From Paenibacillus sp. JZ16 (GTDB lineage: Bacteria; Bacillota; Bacilli; Paenibacillales; Paenibacillaceae), in the NCBI RefSeq assembly GCF_015326965.1, contig NZ_CP017659.1:6018001-6082000 (forward strand): DNA of 64,000 bases, read 5' to 3'. The translations under genes and the position numbers were made by a program. How positions within the stretch are numbered: position 1 is the first letter of the stretch; each line of letters opens with the position of its first letter. The notes beneath the pieces are model-generated. The model was not told the DNA's origin. It worked only from the letters and a program-made list of their open reading frames with translations, and made no database searches. Shown piece by piece: positions 43,701 to 51,779 of the stretch.

Positions 43701-44066
43701 GCGGCACTTGCGTTTGTCGTGCTGTACAATCTGACGAATATTAACGTATCCGAGCGGATACGGGAGCTGTCAACGATCAAGGTGCTTGGCTTCTATGATA
43801 AGGAAGTAACCATGTACATCTATCGCGAAAATATGATTCTGACCGCGCTGGGGATTATAGCGGGCAGTCTGGGTGGCGTGTTCCTGCACCGGTTCGTGCT
43901 ACTAACCGCAGAAGTGGATGCGATGATGTTCAGTCCCGCGATCCATGGAATCAGTTACGGCTATGCGGCACTGCTGACGCTGTTGTTCTCGGCCATTGTG
44001 ATGGCCTCCATGCATTACAAGCTAAAGCGGATTGATATGATTGAAGCGCTGAAATCGGTGGAATAG
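40749..44066 (+). CDS. FtsX-like ABC permease with a long periplasm-side coiled coil
   Basis: A 1,105-residue membrane protein. An N-terminal helix (FLSIFAIIMLGVGFFAGIKA) is followed by an extracellular domain that includes about 300 residues of Glu/Gln/Lys/Leu-rich coiled coil (about 240-545, from AEIRAEGQKKLNEALDKI on). Then come the first FtsX block (helices around 575-690), a second outer domain and a final FtsX block of three helices (about 970-1105). The coiled coil is much longer than in MacB. Related proteins occur next to such ATPases in Firmicutes, and a role in export or envelope work is probable, but the cargo is not known. It does not have the BceB layout, and no two-component genes are beside it. 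Confidence 0.9.
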   Translation: MKKRALWTDIFREITRTKARFLSIFAIIMLGVGFFAGIKATGPDMLDTADHYYSDLKLMDLKVQSTLGLEQSDIEKLKLIAGVDEVQPGYSADVFLGDSGRIAKVLSYDPGNNLNQYVLTEGRMPEAAGEIVIDAGDRGNEFKLGDQITFTNPDEEVNLKKTFDHLTYTVVGRAKSPLFISSMSRGTSGIGKGTADVFAVIPEQDFKLPVYTEAYLTFQDTAESAPYTPEYDEKIKRHKEAVELALKTMPRERLAEIRAEGQKKLNEALDKIKDAKKQLTDAEQELKGAKIKLNEGEQSYRDGVNKLQTELAQGQAKLDATARKLAQGRAELKRNHQQLEQGQSQLKTGQSQLDQQKLELAPKLAQGQQLAKALQQISGLDPKDIPEEQRQELLSAAQAADPKLGAATAGYMEGALDGAALQKAASAFQSGLNAASQQMDHAQQKLDASRAQLKEGEAKLREAERQLVQGEASLKQGTEELAAAKQAGEAKLADAKAELSQGQEKYQEGLKKFNEEKAKAEREIADGEKEVAEGQKELEQLELPKVYVMDRSVNPGYTEYSDNADRLSSIATAFPVFFFLIAALVSLTTMTRMVEEQRLQIGTLKALGYSNRDVMKKFLVYSTLASVAASAAGLGIGFTLFPAIIYDAYGALYNLPDVRTRFYLSYSIISIIVAVLCTTMTAYVATRVELRSNASVLMRPRAPKNGSRIWLERVPWVWNRLGFIGKVTARNLFRYKQRMFMTVCGVAGCTALILTGFGLKDSIGDIAPLQYGKIMQHQATVVFQDDNGDNGMLEDYNKRIAETPEITGILNVTQEAMTAAAPGVNTQDVSLFVPQSPDEIDSFIILKSRGQEQTLSLTDDGAIITEKLAKLFDLKIGSTFTVQNSDNDPFEIRVAGITENYAMHYVYMTPLYYEEIFDAGPEVNSQLLTYDNHDHNPEWEDQLGESLTASQRVAMVSFTSGVSDAFSDTMDSMNVVVVVLIVSAAALAFVVLYNLTNINVSERIRELSTIKVLGFYDKEVTMYIYRENMILTALGIIAGSLGGVFLHRFVLLTAEVDAMMFSPAIHGISYGYAALLTLLFSAIVMASMHYKLKRIDMIEALKSVE

Positions 44067-44084
44067 CTATATGTTTCAACAAGA

Positions 44085-44132
44085 GAGCCCTATTCGAGAG
44101 GAGACAATCCTGAAGAATAGGCTCTTTTTTTC
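44085..44132 (+). terminator. Terminator of the MacB/FtsX operon
   Basis: GAGCCCTATTC pairs with GAATAGGCTC (one bulge), followed by seven or eight T. Confidence 0.88.
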
Positions 44133-44343
44133 ATCTCCTTTGCAATGCTTCCTACACAAGCCAGGAGTTGCGATTTGGAATGTGAATTACTGTGATTTTT
44201 TAATCAGTCGGTAAGTTCTAGGAGAAAATATATTATAATAGACATATCGAGCTCTTGTACGAACTAATATTGCTACTACATGAAGACCAGTGGGTAATTG
44301 ATGTATGAACATGATAAAGGTCTTCAGCCTCGGAGGAATGCTT

Positions 44344-46086
44344 ATGGGAATGGTTTTCTCGATCTTGAAAAAGTACCGCGTCGCAGCGATTGCGGCACTG
44401 GTCATGATGCTGATTGAGCTCACCGTTGAGCTGATTCAGCCGCTGCTCATCTCTAAAATCATTGACGACGGCATACAGAAACAGGATTTGTCCGTTGTCT
44501 GGATGTGGGGAGCCGTTTTAACTGGAAGCGCTATTATTGCCTTTATAGCGGGAATATCCAGCTCTTTTTTTGCGGCGCATACGAGTCAGGGACTCGGCTA
44601 TGATCTGCGTGATCAGCTGTATGAAAAGGTGCAGTCTTTCTCTTATTCGATATTTAACCGGTTTGCTACCTCATCTTTGATTACCAGACTTACAGGGGAC
44701 GTCACCCAGATTCAGGATACGGTGTTCATGGGCTTGCGGTTTATGACGCGCGTTCCGCTCGTTGTGCTGGGAAGCATCATCATGGCATTGGTGGTGAATG
44801 TGAAGCTGGGCTTGCTGCTTGTCCTTACCGTGCCATTATTGTTTATTTTTATCGCTTGGATTATGAAGCGGGCAGCGGATGCGTTCCGCCATGTACAGCA
44901 GCGACTGGATGCGGTGAACGGCGTCATTCAGGAGAATCTGACCGGGATTCGGTTGATACGCGTATTCGTAAGGATGGGACACGAAATTGAACGCTTTGCC
45001 CGTACCTCTGGCAAGCTGATGAGCACCACGGTCTCGACCTTGCGATTAACGGAGACAACGATGCCGTTTATTCTTCTCATAATGAATGCAGGGATTATGG
45101 CGGTCCTGTGGTTCGGCCGCAAAGACATCGCGTCCGGCAGTGCCAGCGTCGGCGAAGTGGTTGCCGTAGTCAATTATTCCCTGCGTTGTATTGGTGCCAT
45201 GTCCGCCCTGTCCTGGGTTGTCGTTGCCTTCTCCCGGGGACGCGCTTCCGCACAGCGGACGCAAGAGGTGTTAAATACGGAAGAGGATGCAGCAAGCGCG
45301 GCCAAGGATAAGAATAAAAAGGTTCAAATTCAAGGCGGCGTGAAGTTCGAGCAAGTGAGTTTTAGCTATCCGGGCAGCGACATCGACGTGCTGACGGATA
45401 TTTCCTTTGAAGCGAGGCCCGGAGAGCGGATCGCGATTATGGGAGCAACTGGTTCCGGCAAGTCTTCATTAGTACAGCTGATTCCACGGCTTTACGAGGA
45501 AGAGAAGGGAACAGTACGCGTAGACGGAATGGACGCCGGATCGATCGATGAGGTAAATCTGCGCAGCAGCATCGGTTATGTGCCGCAGGAAGTGCTGCTC
45601 TTCTCCGGTACGGTGCGGGAGAATATTGCCTGGGGACGCGAGGAGGCTTCCATGGAGGAAATTAAAGAAGCGGCGCGCAGAGCGCAAATCCACGATACCA
45701 TTGAGCGTCTCCCTAACGGTTATGACACGATGCTGGGCCAGCGCGGGGTCAACTTGTCCGGGGGACAGAAGCAGCGCCTGTCCATTGCGCGGGCGCTTGT
45801 GCGAAAGCCCGCCATCCTTATTCTGGACGACAGCACCAGCGCCCTTGACGTCCGAACGGAAGGTGCTCTGCTGGATGCCCTGAAGGATTTGTCCTGTACG
45901 ACGTTTTTGATCACGCAGAAGATCAGCTCGACCACTTCGGCTGATTTGATTCTGCTGCTGGACGATGGGCGTTTGATTGGAAAAGGGAACCACGAAGATT
46001 TGATGGAAAGTTCCTCTCTATATCGACGCATCTATGAATCCCAATACGGAGAGGAGGCGCAGCAGCATGCTCAAGGCATTCACTGA
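44344..46086 (+). CDS. Heterodimeric multidrug ABC exporter, degenerate-NBD subunit
   Basis: A 580-residue half-transporter with six membrane helices and an ATPase domain. Walker A is GATGSGKSS and the signature is the canonical [15 protein letters not shown], but Walker B reads LILDDSTSALD with Asp in place of the catalytic Glu, and the switch region reads ITQKISS with Gln instead of His. Its own ATP site would thus be inactive. The next gene supplies the opposite set. GGAGG with 7-base spacing marks the ATG at 44344; the frame begins earlier at 44305. The pair resembles Bacillus BmrC/BmrD-like or YfiB/YfiC-like exporters. A TATAAT at 44234-44239 may be its -10 box. Confidence 0.92.
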   Translation: MGMVFSILKKYRVAAIAALVMMLIELTVELIQPLLISKIIDDGIQKQDLSVVWMWGAVLTGSAIIAFIAGISSSFFAAHTSQGLGYDLRDQLYEKVQSFSYSIFNRFATSSLITRLTGDVTQIQDTVFMGLRFMTRVPLVVLGSIIMALVVNVKLGLLLVLTVPLLFIFIAWIMKRAADAFRHVQQRLDAVNGVIQENLTGIRLIRVFVRMGHEIERFARTSGKLMSTTVSTLRLTETTMPFILLIMNAGIMAVLWFGRKDIASGSASVGEVVAVVNYSLRCIGAMSALSWVVVAFSRGRASAQRTQEVLNTEEDAASAAKDKNKKVQIQGGVKFEQVSFSYPGSDIDVLTDISFEARPGERIAIMGATGSGKSSLVQLIPRLYEEEKGTVRVDGMDAGSIDEVNLRSSIGYVPQEVLLFSGTVRENIAWGREEASMEEIKEAARRAQIHDTIERLPNGYDTMLGQRGVNLSGGQKQRLSIARALVRKPAILILDDSTSALDVRTEGALLDALKDLSCTTFLITQKISSTTSADLILLLDDGRLIGKGNHEDLMESSSLYRRIYESQYGEEAQQHAQGIH

Positions 46087-47926
46087 ACCGTTTCGTCATC
46101 CGAGACCGAAGATTGATCTTGGCAAGAATAAGGATGGCGGCCAGGGGGGCAAGCCAAAGGCCAAGGCCAAAAACTGGTCGGGCACCCTCTCCAGAATATG
46201 GGCTTATCTCGCCCGCCGCAAAGGCAAGCTCGCACTCGTGCTGCTGATGGTGTTGATCAGCTCGGGCCTTGCATTGCTAGGTCCCTATCTGCTTGGCGTC
46301 GGCGTGGATAGATTTCTGGATGATGTGCGTAATCCGGACAGCTCCATCGACGCGGCCTGGTTGTATTTTCTCGTTGGCTTGGCCGCCGTCTATGTTCTTC
46401 AGGCTTTAACCACTTGGCTGCACAACGTCTGGATGATCGGAATCGCCCAAGAGACGGTGTACCGGATGCGGATGGATCTGTTCACGCATCTGCACCGGCT
46501 TCCGATCCCGTTCTACGGCAAACGCCAGCAGGGTGAGATCATGAGCCGCCTAACGAATGATATCGAGAACGTGAGCTCAACGCTCAACAGCTCAGCGATT
46601 CAAATTTTCTCGAGCGTGTTGACCTTAATCGGCACATTAACCGTCATGTTATGGCTTAGTCCGCTCCTTACGCTGCTGACATTCCTGGTCGTGCCTCTGA
46701 TGATGATGGGGATGCGCTGGATTACCCGGCGGACCGGTCCCTTGTTTAAGGAGCGTCAACGCAACCTGGGGGATCTGAACGGGTATATTGAAGAAACGCT
46801 GTCGGGGCAGCGGATTATTAAGGCTTTTTCCCAGGAAGAACGGGTTGTCCGCGAATTCGATGAGCGCAATCAACGGATTCGTCTGTCGGGCTTCTGGGCG
46901 CAGAGCATATCAGGCTTCATTCCGAAGCTGATGAACGGGCTCAACAACTTGAGCTTTGCGATCGTAGCAGGCATCGGCGGCATCATGGCGATTCAGGGGC
47001 ATATTACGATCGGCGTCATCATTATATTTGAGAGTTATGCAAGGCAGTTTACGAGACCGCTGAACGATCTCGCAAACCAATGGAATACGCTGCTGTCTGC
47101 CATTGCGGGGGCGGAACGCGTATTCGAGGTGCTGGATGAAGAGGTTGAAGCGAAGGACGAAGGAGCTGCTGTCACGCTGAAGAGCGTGGAGGGCGCGGTG
47201 AAGTTCGACAACGTCTCGTTTTCTTATGAGAAAGACGGAGACACACTGGAAGGAATCAGCTTTGAAGCAAAACCCGGCGAGATGATTGCGCTGGTCGGTC
47301 CGACCGGTGCGGGGAAAACGACGTTAATTCAGCTGCTCTCCCGGTTTTACGATCCGGACAGTGGAAGGATTACCCTCGACGGGCGGGATATTTCTTCGAT
47401 CCGCAGGGAGAGTCTGCGCTCGCAGATGGCTTTTGTGCTGCAGGATTCCTTCCTCTTCCAGGGCACGATCCGTGAGAACATCCGCTTCGGACGGCTGGAT
47501 GCCAGCGATGAGGAAGTGGAAGAAGCCGCGAAATTGGCCAATGCCCACTCGTTTATCGTGCGGATGAAGGATGGTTATGACAAGAAACTCAAGCCTGACG
47601 GCAGCGGCATCAGTCAAGGACAGAAGCAGCTGCTTGCCATCGCGAGGGCGATTCTGGCCAACCCTTCCATGCTGGTGCTGGATGAAGCGACAAGCAGCAT
47701 CGATACCGTAACGGAAATCAAAATCCAGGAAGGATTGCAGCGATTGATGAAAGGGCGGACGAGCTTTGTCATTGCCCACCGTTTAAACACGATCCGCTCG
47801 GCGGACCGCATCCTGGTGCTCAAGGATGGACGCTTATTAGAGCAGGGCTCCCATGATGAGCTGCTGAAGCAGGGAGGATTCTACAGCGACCTGTATTACG
47901 GCCAGCTGAAACGGGCGGCTATGTAA
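46067..47926 (+). CDS. Heterodimeric multidrug ABC exporter, catalytic-NBD subunit
   Basis: A 619-residue half-transporter whose ATPase domain has Walker A GPTGAGKTT, Walker B LVLDEATSSID with the catalytic Glu, and an intact switch His (IAHRLNT), but the degenerate signature ISQGQKQLLAIARAI in place of LSGGQ. Combined with the previous subunit (canonical signature, no catalytic Glu) this makes one working and one non-working ATP site, as in known heterodimeric exporters. Its start overlaps the end of the first subunit by 20 bases; GGAGG precedes the ATG at 46067. A Lys/Pro/Gly-rich stretch of about 35 residues precedes the first helix. Substrates are probably hydrophobic drugs. Confidence 0.93.
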   Translation: MLKAFTEPFRHPRPKIDLGKNKDGGQGGKPKAKAKNWSGTLSRIWAYLARRKGKLALVLLMVLISSGLALLGPYLLGVGVDRFLDDVRNPDSSIDAAWLYFLVGLAAVYVLQALTTWLHNVWMIGIAQETVYRMRMDLFTHLHRLPIPFYGKRQQGEIMSRLTNDIENVSSTLNSSAIQIFSSVLTLIGTLTVMLWLSPLLTLLTFLVVPLMMMGMRWITRRTGPLFKERQRNLGDLNGYIEETLSGQRIIKAFSQEERVVREFDERNQRIRLSGFWAQSISGFIPKLMNGLNNLSFAIVAGIGGIMAIQGHITIGVIIIFESYARQFTRPLNDLANQWNTLLSAIAGAERVFEVLDEEVEAKDEGAAVTLKSVEGAVKFDNVSFSYEKDGDTLEGISFEAKPGEMIALVGPTGAGKTTLIQLLSRFYDPDSGRITLDGRDISSIRRESLRSQMAFVLQDSFLFQGTIRENIRFGRLDASDEEVEEAAKLANAHSFIVRMKDGYDKKLKPDGSGISQGQKQLLAIARAILANPSMLVLDEATSSIDTVTEIKIQEGLQRLMKGRTSFVIAHRLNTIRSADRILVLKDGRLLEQGSHDELLKQGGFYSDLYYGQLKRAAM

Positions 47927-47935
47927 AATAGAATT

Positions 47936-47984
47936 AAAACCACCGGAGAGGCTTAAAGAAGCCGATTACTCCGGTGGTTTTTCC
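47936..47984. terminator. Bidirectional terminator between ABC exporter and MFS genes
   Basis: AAACCACCGGAG near 47937 pairs with CTCCGGTGGTTT near 47969-47980, with an inner GGCTT/AAGCC stem; T-runs on both sides serve both convergent genes. Confidence 0.9.
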
Positions 47985-48017
47985 TTTTAAGCTTGGTAAA
48001 TATCTCTTGTCCTCGTC

Positions 48018-49412
48018 TTATTTAGAGCTCGTAGTTTGAAGCTGCAGTTTACGCTGCCCCGCGGCTTTACCAAATTGCAGCATGAATAGCAGAAGAACTC
48101 CAGCTTGCAAGGCAACCAGGACGATATAGATGTTGCTGTAGGTGGAGGCGCCCTGGAACAGGTTCAGCGGATTCCAGGAGCTGCCGGCGCCAAGATCGAC
48201 GGCTTTGCCGTACACCCCCGTGGCGATCGCGCCGGACAGGAAGTTAAGCAGCGAGAACAATCCCATCCCGACACCGGCTTGCTCTTTGGGCAGCGACAAT
48301 GAGATGGTCTTGGAGAGCGAGATTTGCATAAATATTTGACCTACATTGCCAAAGACCAGAATCAGCGCAATGAGGTATGGCGATACGCCCGCGAAGGTGG
48401 ACAACAGGGCGAAACAGAGCAGAAGCAGGGTGGACGCTGTATAGAACAGATAACGCGTTCCCTTGGTGTCCGCGAGCTTGCCGCCTCTTCCGCCGAGTAT
48501 GGCCGCAGCGACGGCTCCCGGCACCATAACAAATCCGATCCATCCCGGAGCCAAACCGTTAATATCCGCCAGCAGCTGCGGAGTAAGAAAAGGCAGGGCG
48601 TAACCGACACTCATGATGAATATGCCGAGGACCAGACCCACCGAATAGCTTTTGTTGCTGAATAAACGGGGCTGGACAAAAGGCTCTTTAGCCGATCGAA
48701 TGCGCAGGAGGAACAACAGGAACAGCATGAAGCTGCCTACGCCGAATATCCATCCACTCTGCGTCACCGCAAGGAGCAGCAGCGCAACCGTTCCGGCGAG
48801 AAGACCGCCGCCGAGCCAATCGATTCGTCCACCCTGACCTTGTTCATTGCCCAAATATTTGCGGTACAGCGGCAAGGTAACAAGGATCAACAGCGGGATG
48901 CAGAAGAGCCATCTCCAGTGGAACACGCTGACGATCAGAGCCGAGACAACCGGCCCAATCGCACTTCCGATAGCGAGTCCGGTGGCGGTTATGCCGAGCG
49001 CGCGGCCCCGGCTTTCCGCAGGGAAATAGCGAACGGGAATGATCATGGCGGTTGCCGGAATGACGGCTGCCCCCGCAGCCTGGAGGATCCGCCCCAGCAG
49101 CACCATCCAGTAGGCTTGTGCCGCCAAACCTACAATAGAACCGACTAGGAAGAGAAGCAAACCGAAAGTGAGCAGATTTTTGAGTTTATAGGTGTCGGCC
49201 AATTTTCCATATAGGACAGAGCCTATGGCATAAATCAGCATGTAAATCGACGATACCCAGCTGACCTGGGCAAAGGAAAGCTGGAATTGCTTGCTGATTT
49301 CCGGAAGCACGATATTAAACATCGTTGCGCTCATTGATGAGAGAATCATCGTAAAGGCCAGAATGCGTATTAATTTTTCAGCAGATGGTGGTTGTTGCTG
49401 ATGTTCGTTCAT
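48018..49412 (-). CDS. MFS drug:H+ antiporter, 14-helix type
   Basis: A 464-residue major-facilitator protein with about 14 hydrophobic segments, in the DHA2 group of exporters (EmrB/QacA/TetK-like). Characteristic pieces are the first-helix motif MSATMFNIVLPEISKQF, the loop 2-3 motif GKLADTYKLKNLL and the motif-C-like GLAIGSAIGPVVSALIV in helix 5, the antiporter signature. AAGGGGG precedes the ATG at 49412; a longer frame from 49496 has no such site. It is divergent from a LysR regulator 119 bases away, which probably controls it. The drug or toxic substrate is unknown. Confidence 0.9.
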   Translation of the reverse strand: MNEHQQQPPSAEKLIRILAFTMILSSMSATMFNIVLPEISKQFQLSFAQVSWVSSIYMLIYAIGSVLYGKLADTYKLKNLLTFGLLLFLVGSIVGLAAQAYWMVLLGRILQAAGAAVIPATAMIIPVRYFPAESRGRALGITATGLAIGSAIGPVVSALIVSVFHWRWLFCIPLLILVTLPLYRKYLGNEQGQGGRIDWLGGGLLAGTVALLLLAVTQSGWIFGVGSFMLFLLFLLRIRSAKEPFVQPRLFSNKSYSVGLVLGIFIMSVGYALPFLTPQLLADINGLAPGWIGFVMVPGAVAAAILGGRGGKLADTKGTRYLFYTASTLLLLCFALLSTFAGVSPYLIALILVFGNVGQIFMQISLSKTISLSLPKEQAGVGMGLFSLLNFLSGAIATGVYGKAVDLGAGSSWNPLNLFQGASTYSNIYIVLVALQAGVLLLFMLQFGKAAGQRKLQLQTTSSK

Positions 49413-49531
49413 GTGATTTCCCCCTTTCCTTTGGTTACGATTTATTCTACAATCGATAGTTAATAAATAAAAATATATATTATGACATGCATTCATATAC
49501 TCAAGGGTATCAATAAAGGAGGAAGAACATC
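49413..49531. promoter_or_regulatory. Divergent promoter region, MFS exporter and LysR gene
   Basis: A very A/T-rich spacer (GATAGTTAATAAATAAAAATATATATTATGA in its centre) shared by both promoters. LysR boxes (T-N11-A) are plausible here, for example in the ATTATGACATGCATTCAT stretch, but no single site can be fixed by eye. Confidence 0.45.
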
Positions 49532-50443
49532 GTGGAACTGCTTCAGCTGCATTATTTTCAGACGGTGGCCAGAATGGAGCATATGACCAAGGCTGCGAAG
49601 GAACTCCGAATTGCCCAGCCAGCGCTCAGCAAGACGATTGCCAGGTTAGAGGAAGATTTGGGTGTACAGCTATTTGATCGGCAGAATCGGCAAATCAAGC
49701 TCAATTCATTCGGGAAGGCTTTTCTGAAAAGCGTAGATACGGCATTGTCAGCGCTTGAGGAAGGGAAGAGAGAGGTGTCGGATTTGGCAGGTATGGAGCG
49801 GGGCAGCATCCGCATTGCAACGACGGCACTGCCTCGGCTGTCCAAAGCATTGGGAGCTTTCCGTGCGCGATATCCTGATGTGAATTTCCGCATTATCCAG
49901 ATTCCGCCTGACTCGATGATGGAGATGGTGCAGATGCTGGAGAATGGTGAAGTTGATTTATGCTTTGCGGCTGCGGCATTGGATGATGACAAGTTTCGGG
50001 AAATCCCGGTGCTCCATGCCGAGGTGTTCTTGGCGGTACCCCACGGTCATCGATTGGCGGGCAGGAAGAGCATTTCCCTTCAGGACGTTGCGGGGGAAGC
50101 CTTCATCGAATACAAGGAAGGCCACCCGTTCCGTAAAATGAATGAGGAGTTCTGCCGATTGGCCGGGATCAGCCGGGATGTCGTCTGTGAAGTGGATGAA
50201 CCTGCCGCTTTGGGAAGTCTGGTGGCCGCCGGGCTTGGAGCCGCATTTGTACCCGGGTGCAAAGGGGATGAAGAGCCGCCGTACGAGATGGTGCGTATCG
50301 AGAAACCTTCCTGCTACAGGACCTTCACTCTAGCGTGGCTGGAGCAGCGATATTTGTCCAAGGCCGCAAGAGAATTCCAGTCATTCCTGGTAGACTATTT
50401 CGGCGAGTTTCAGGAGCCGATGATGCATAGGGACGTGATCTGA
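49532..50443 (+). CDS. LysR-family transcriptional regulator
   Basis: A 303-residue LysR regulator. The N-terminal helix-turn-helix (MTKAAKELRIAQPALSKTIARLEEDLGVQLFDR) is followed by a two-lobed periplasmic-binding-like effector domain (GSIRIATTALPRLSKALGAF, ELGAAFVPGCK). It begins at a GTG behind AAGGAGG. Divergent from the MFS exporter and its likely activator in response to a small effector. CcpC- or CysL-like roles cannot be ruled out. Confidence 0.92.
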   Translation: MELLQLHYFQTVARMEHMTKAAKELRIAQPALSKTIARLEEDLGVQLFDRQNRQIKLNSFGKAFLKSVDTALSALEEGKREVSDLAGMERGSIRIATTALPRLSKALGAFRARYPDVNFRIIQIPPDSMMEMVQMLENGEVDLCFAAAALDDDKFREIPVLHAEVFLAVPHGHRLAGRKSISLQDVAGEAFIEYKEGHPFRKMNEEFCRLAGISRDVVCEVDEPAALGSLVAAGLGAAFVPGCKGDEEPPYEMVRIEKPSCYRTFTLAWLEQRYLSKAAREFQSFLVDYFGEFQEPMMHRDVI

Positions 50444-50541
50444 TAGATCACGTCTTATTTCCTGTCCCGGCGATCCCCTTCTACATAGGCCGGGCCTTCT
50501 ACGCATACAGATAGATCAAGAACTTTCAAGGGAGGAATACG

Positions 50542-51498
50542 ATGCTGGATCCAGTACTGACATCTCCGAATTTGAAGCTGTTTGCGGACTCGAACGACAC
50601 TTTGAACTATAAACGCGATGCGGGAAATTACATAACCCAGGTGTTTGAAAATCAGATGCCGGCCATTGCCACAGGATTCTTCAACGTTCATATGACCAAA
50701 GGAATTATCATCCAGCCCCATTGGCATACGAATGTCGATGAGCTGGTGTTTGTCATCAGCGGCGAAGTGCTGACTTCCGTATTTAATCCCTTCACCCAGA
50801 AGCTGATGACCTACAAGCTAAAACCGGGACAGGTATCGATGTTACCAAAAGGCTGGTTCCACTGGATTCTGACGCTGAGCGACAAAGCCCATATTCTGAC
50901 CATATTTGATAAGCCGACGCCGGATATCGTATATGGATCGGACTTCCTCAGGCATATTCCCAAGGAGATCTTGCATATCGCATACTGCGTGAATGAGGAG
51001 GATTACGCCAAAGCGGTTGCTCCGCTGAAGGAAACGGTCATATTGGGGCCACTGCCGGGCTGCGGCAAGCGGGACGACCATGCCCCCTACGTTGAATCGA
51101 TTCAGCGGCAGCCGTTTGACCAGCCATTTCCGTTGAACGTACAGCAACCTTCGCCGCCTAGCTATTATGGATATGCACCATCGCCACCATCCTATCCATC
51201 GTATCCATACAATTATCAACAAGCGAGGATGCAGCAGTATGGCGTTTCCCCATCGTATTCCCCTTATTCACAGCCGCCATCGTATCCGCCGCAAGCTTCC
51301 TTCTCGCCACCCTATGCGCAACCGGCACCCTATGCACAACCGGTAACCTATTCGCAGCAGGCACATCAGCAATCGCCATTTTTCCAGCCGCAGCCCTTCC
51401 AGCAGCTTCAGTATCTGTACAAAACGAGTCCGGATCCAGAGTCTGTCTCTAGCCGTGGTCCTGAACCCGATACGGAAAATGGGCGAGAGGGCCAGTGA
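50542..51498 (+). CDS. Cupin protein with a Pro/Tyr/Gln-rich C-terminal tail
   Basis: A 318-residue protein. The first 175 residues are a single cupin barrel like half of an oxalate decarboxylase: PHWHTNVDELVFVISGEV gives the HxH and Glu ligands, and the fourth ligand is His in GWFHWIL. Family members bind manganese. From about residue 205 the chain is a low-complexity tail dominated by Pro, Tyr, Gln and Ser (for example PSYYGYAPSPPSYPSYPYNY, repeats of PYAQPAPYAQPV). This composition is like spore-coat or exosporium proteins, and an oxalate decarboxylase (OxdD) is a known spore-coat protein in Bacillus subtilis, so a spore-surface cupin is a reasonable guess. GGGAGG precedes the ATG. No sporulation promoter was identified. 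Confidence 0.82.
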   Translation: MLDPVLTSPNLKLFADSNDTLNYKRDAGNYITQVFENQMPAIATGFFNVHMTKGIIIQPHWHTNVDELVFVISGEVLTSVFNPFTQKLMTYKLKPGQVSMLPKGWFHWILTLSDKAHILTIFDKPTPDIVYGSDFLRHIPKEILHIAYCVNEEDYAKAVAPLKETVILGPLPGCGKRDDHAPYVESIQRQPFDQPFPLNVQQPSPPSYYGYAPSPPSYPSYPYNYQQARMQQYGVSPSYSPYSQPPSYPPQASFSPPYAQPAPYAQPVTYSQQAHQQSPFFQPQPFQQLQYLYKTSPDPESVSSRGPEPDTENGREGQ

Positions 51499-51501
51499 CA
51501 C

Positions 51502-51541
51502 CTTATGCTTGCGGTCTGTTATTGCAAGCAGTATAAGATGA
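51502..51541 (+). terminator. Hairpin after the cupin gene
   Basis: CTTATGCTTGC and GCAAGCAGTATAAG pair with a small bulge; no T-run. Possibly a stabilising hairpin. Confidence 0.5.
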
Positions 51542-51589
51542 TGACGCCTGATCATTTATATGACGACTCCGAAGTCTTCAAACTCCCTT

Positions 51590-51636
51590 GGTGGTTTCTT
51601 TTAAAACCACCCCTCGGAGAAGAAGGCTTCTTTTTG
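51590..51636 (+). terminator. Terminator region before the ABC-2 operon
   Basis: A perfect 8-bp stem (51590-51597 with 51604-51611) inside a longer CTCCGAAG...CTCGGAG fold, and a further AGAAGGCTTCT palindrome followed by five T. Confidence 0.75.
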
Positions 51637-51779
51637 TATCCCGGATCGTCCGTATATTTTCCTTCTGAAAAAAGCCTTGCCTGATCTGGAACGTTCTGGT
51701 ATGCTATTGTCCTTCTCTCATTTTCGCCTTGTCTGAAGTGGATGGGTCCGCCATCTAAAATGCTTATCGGAGGTGCTTC

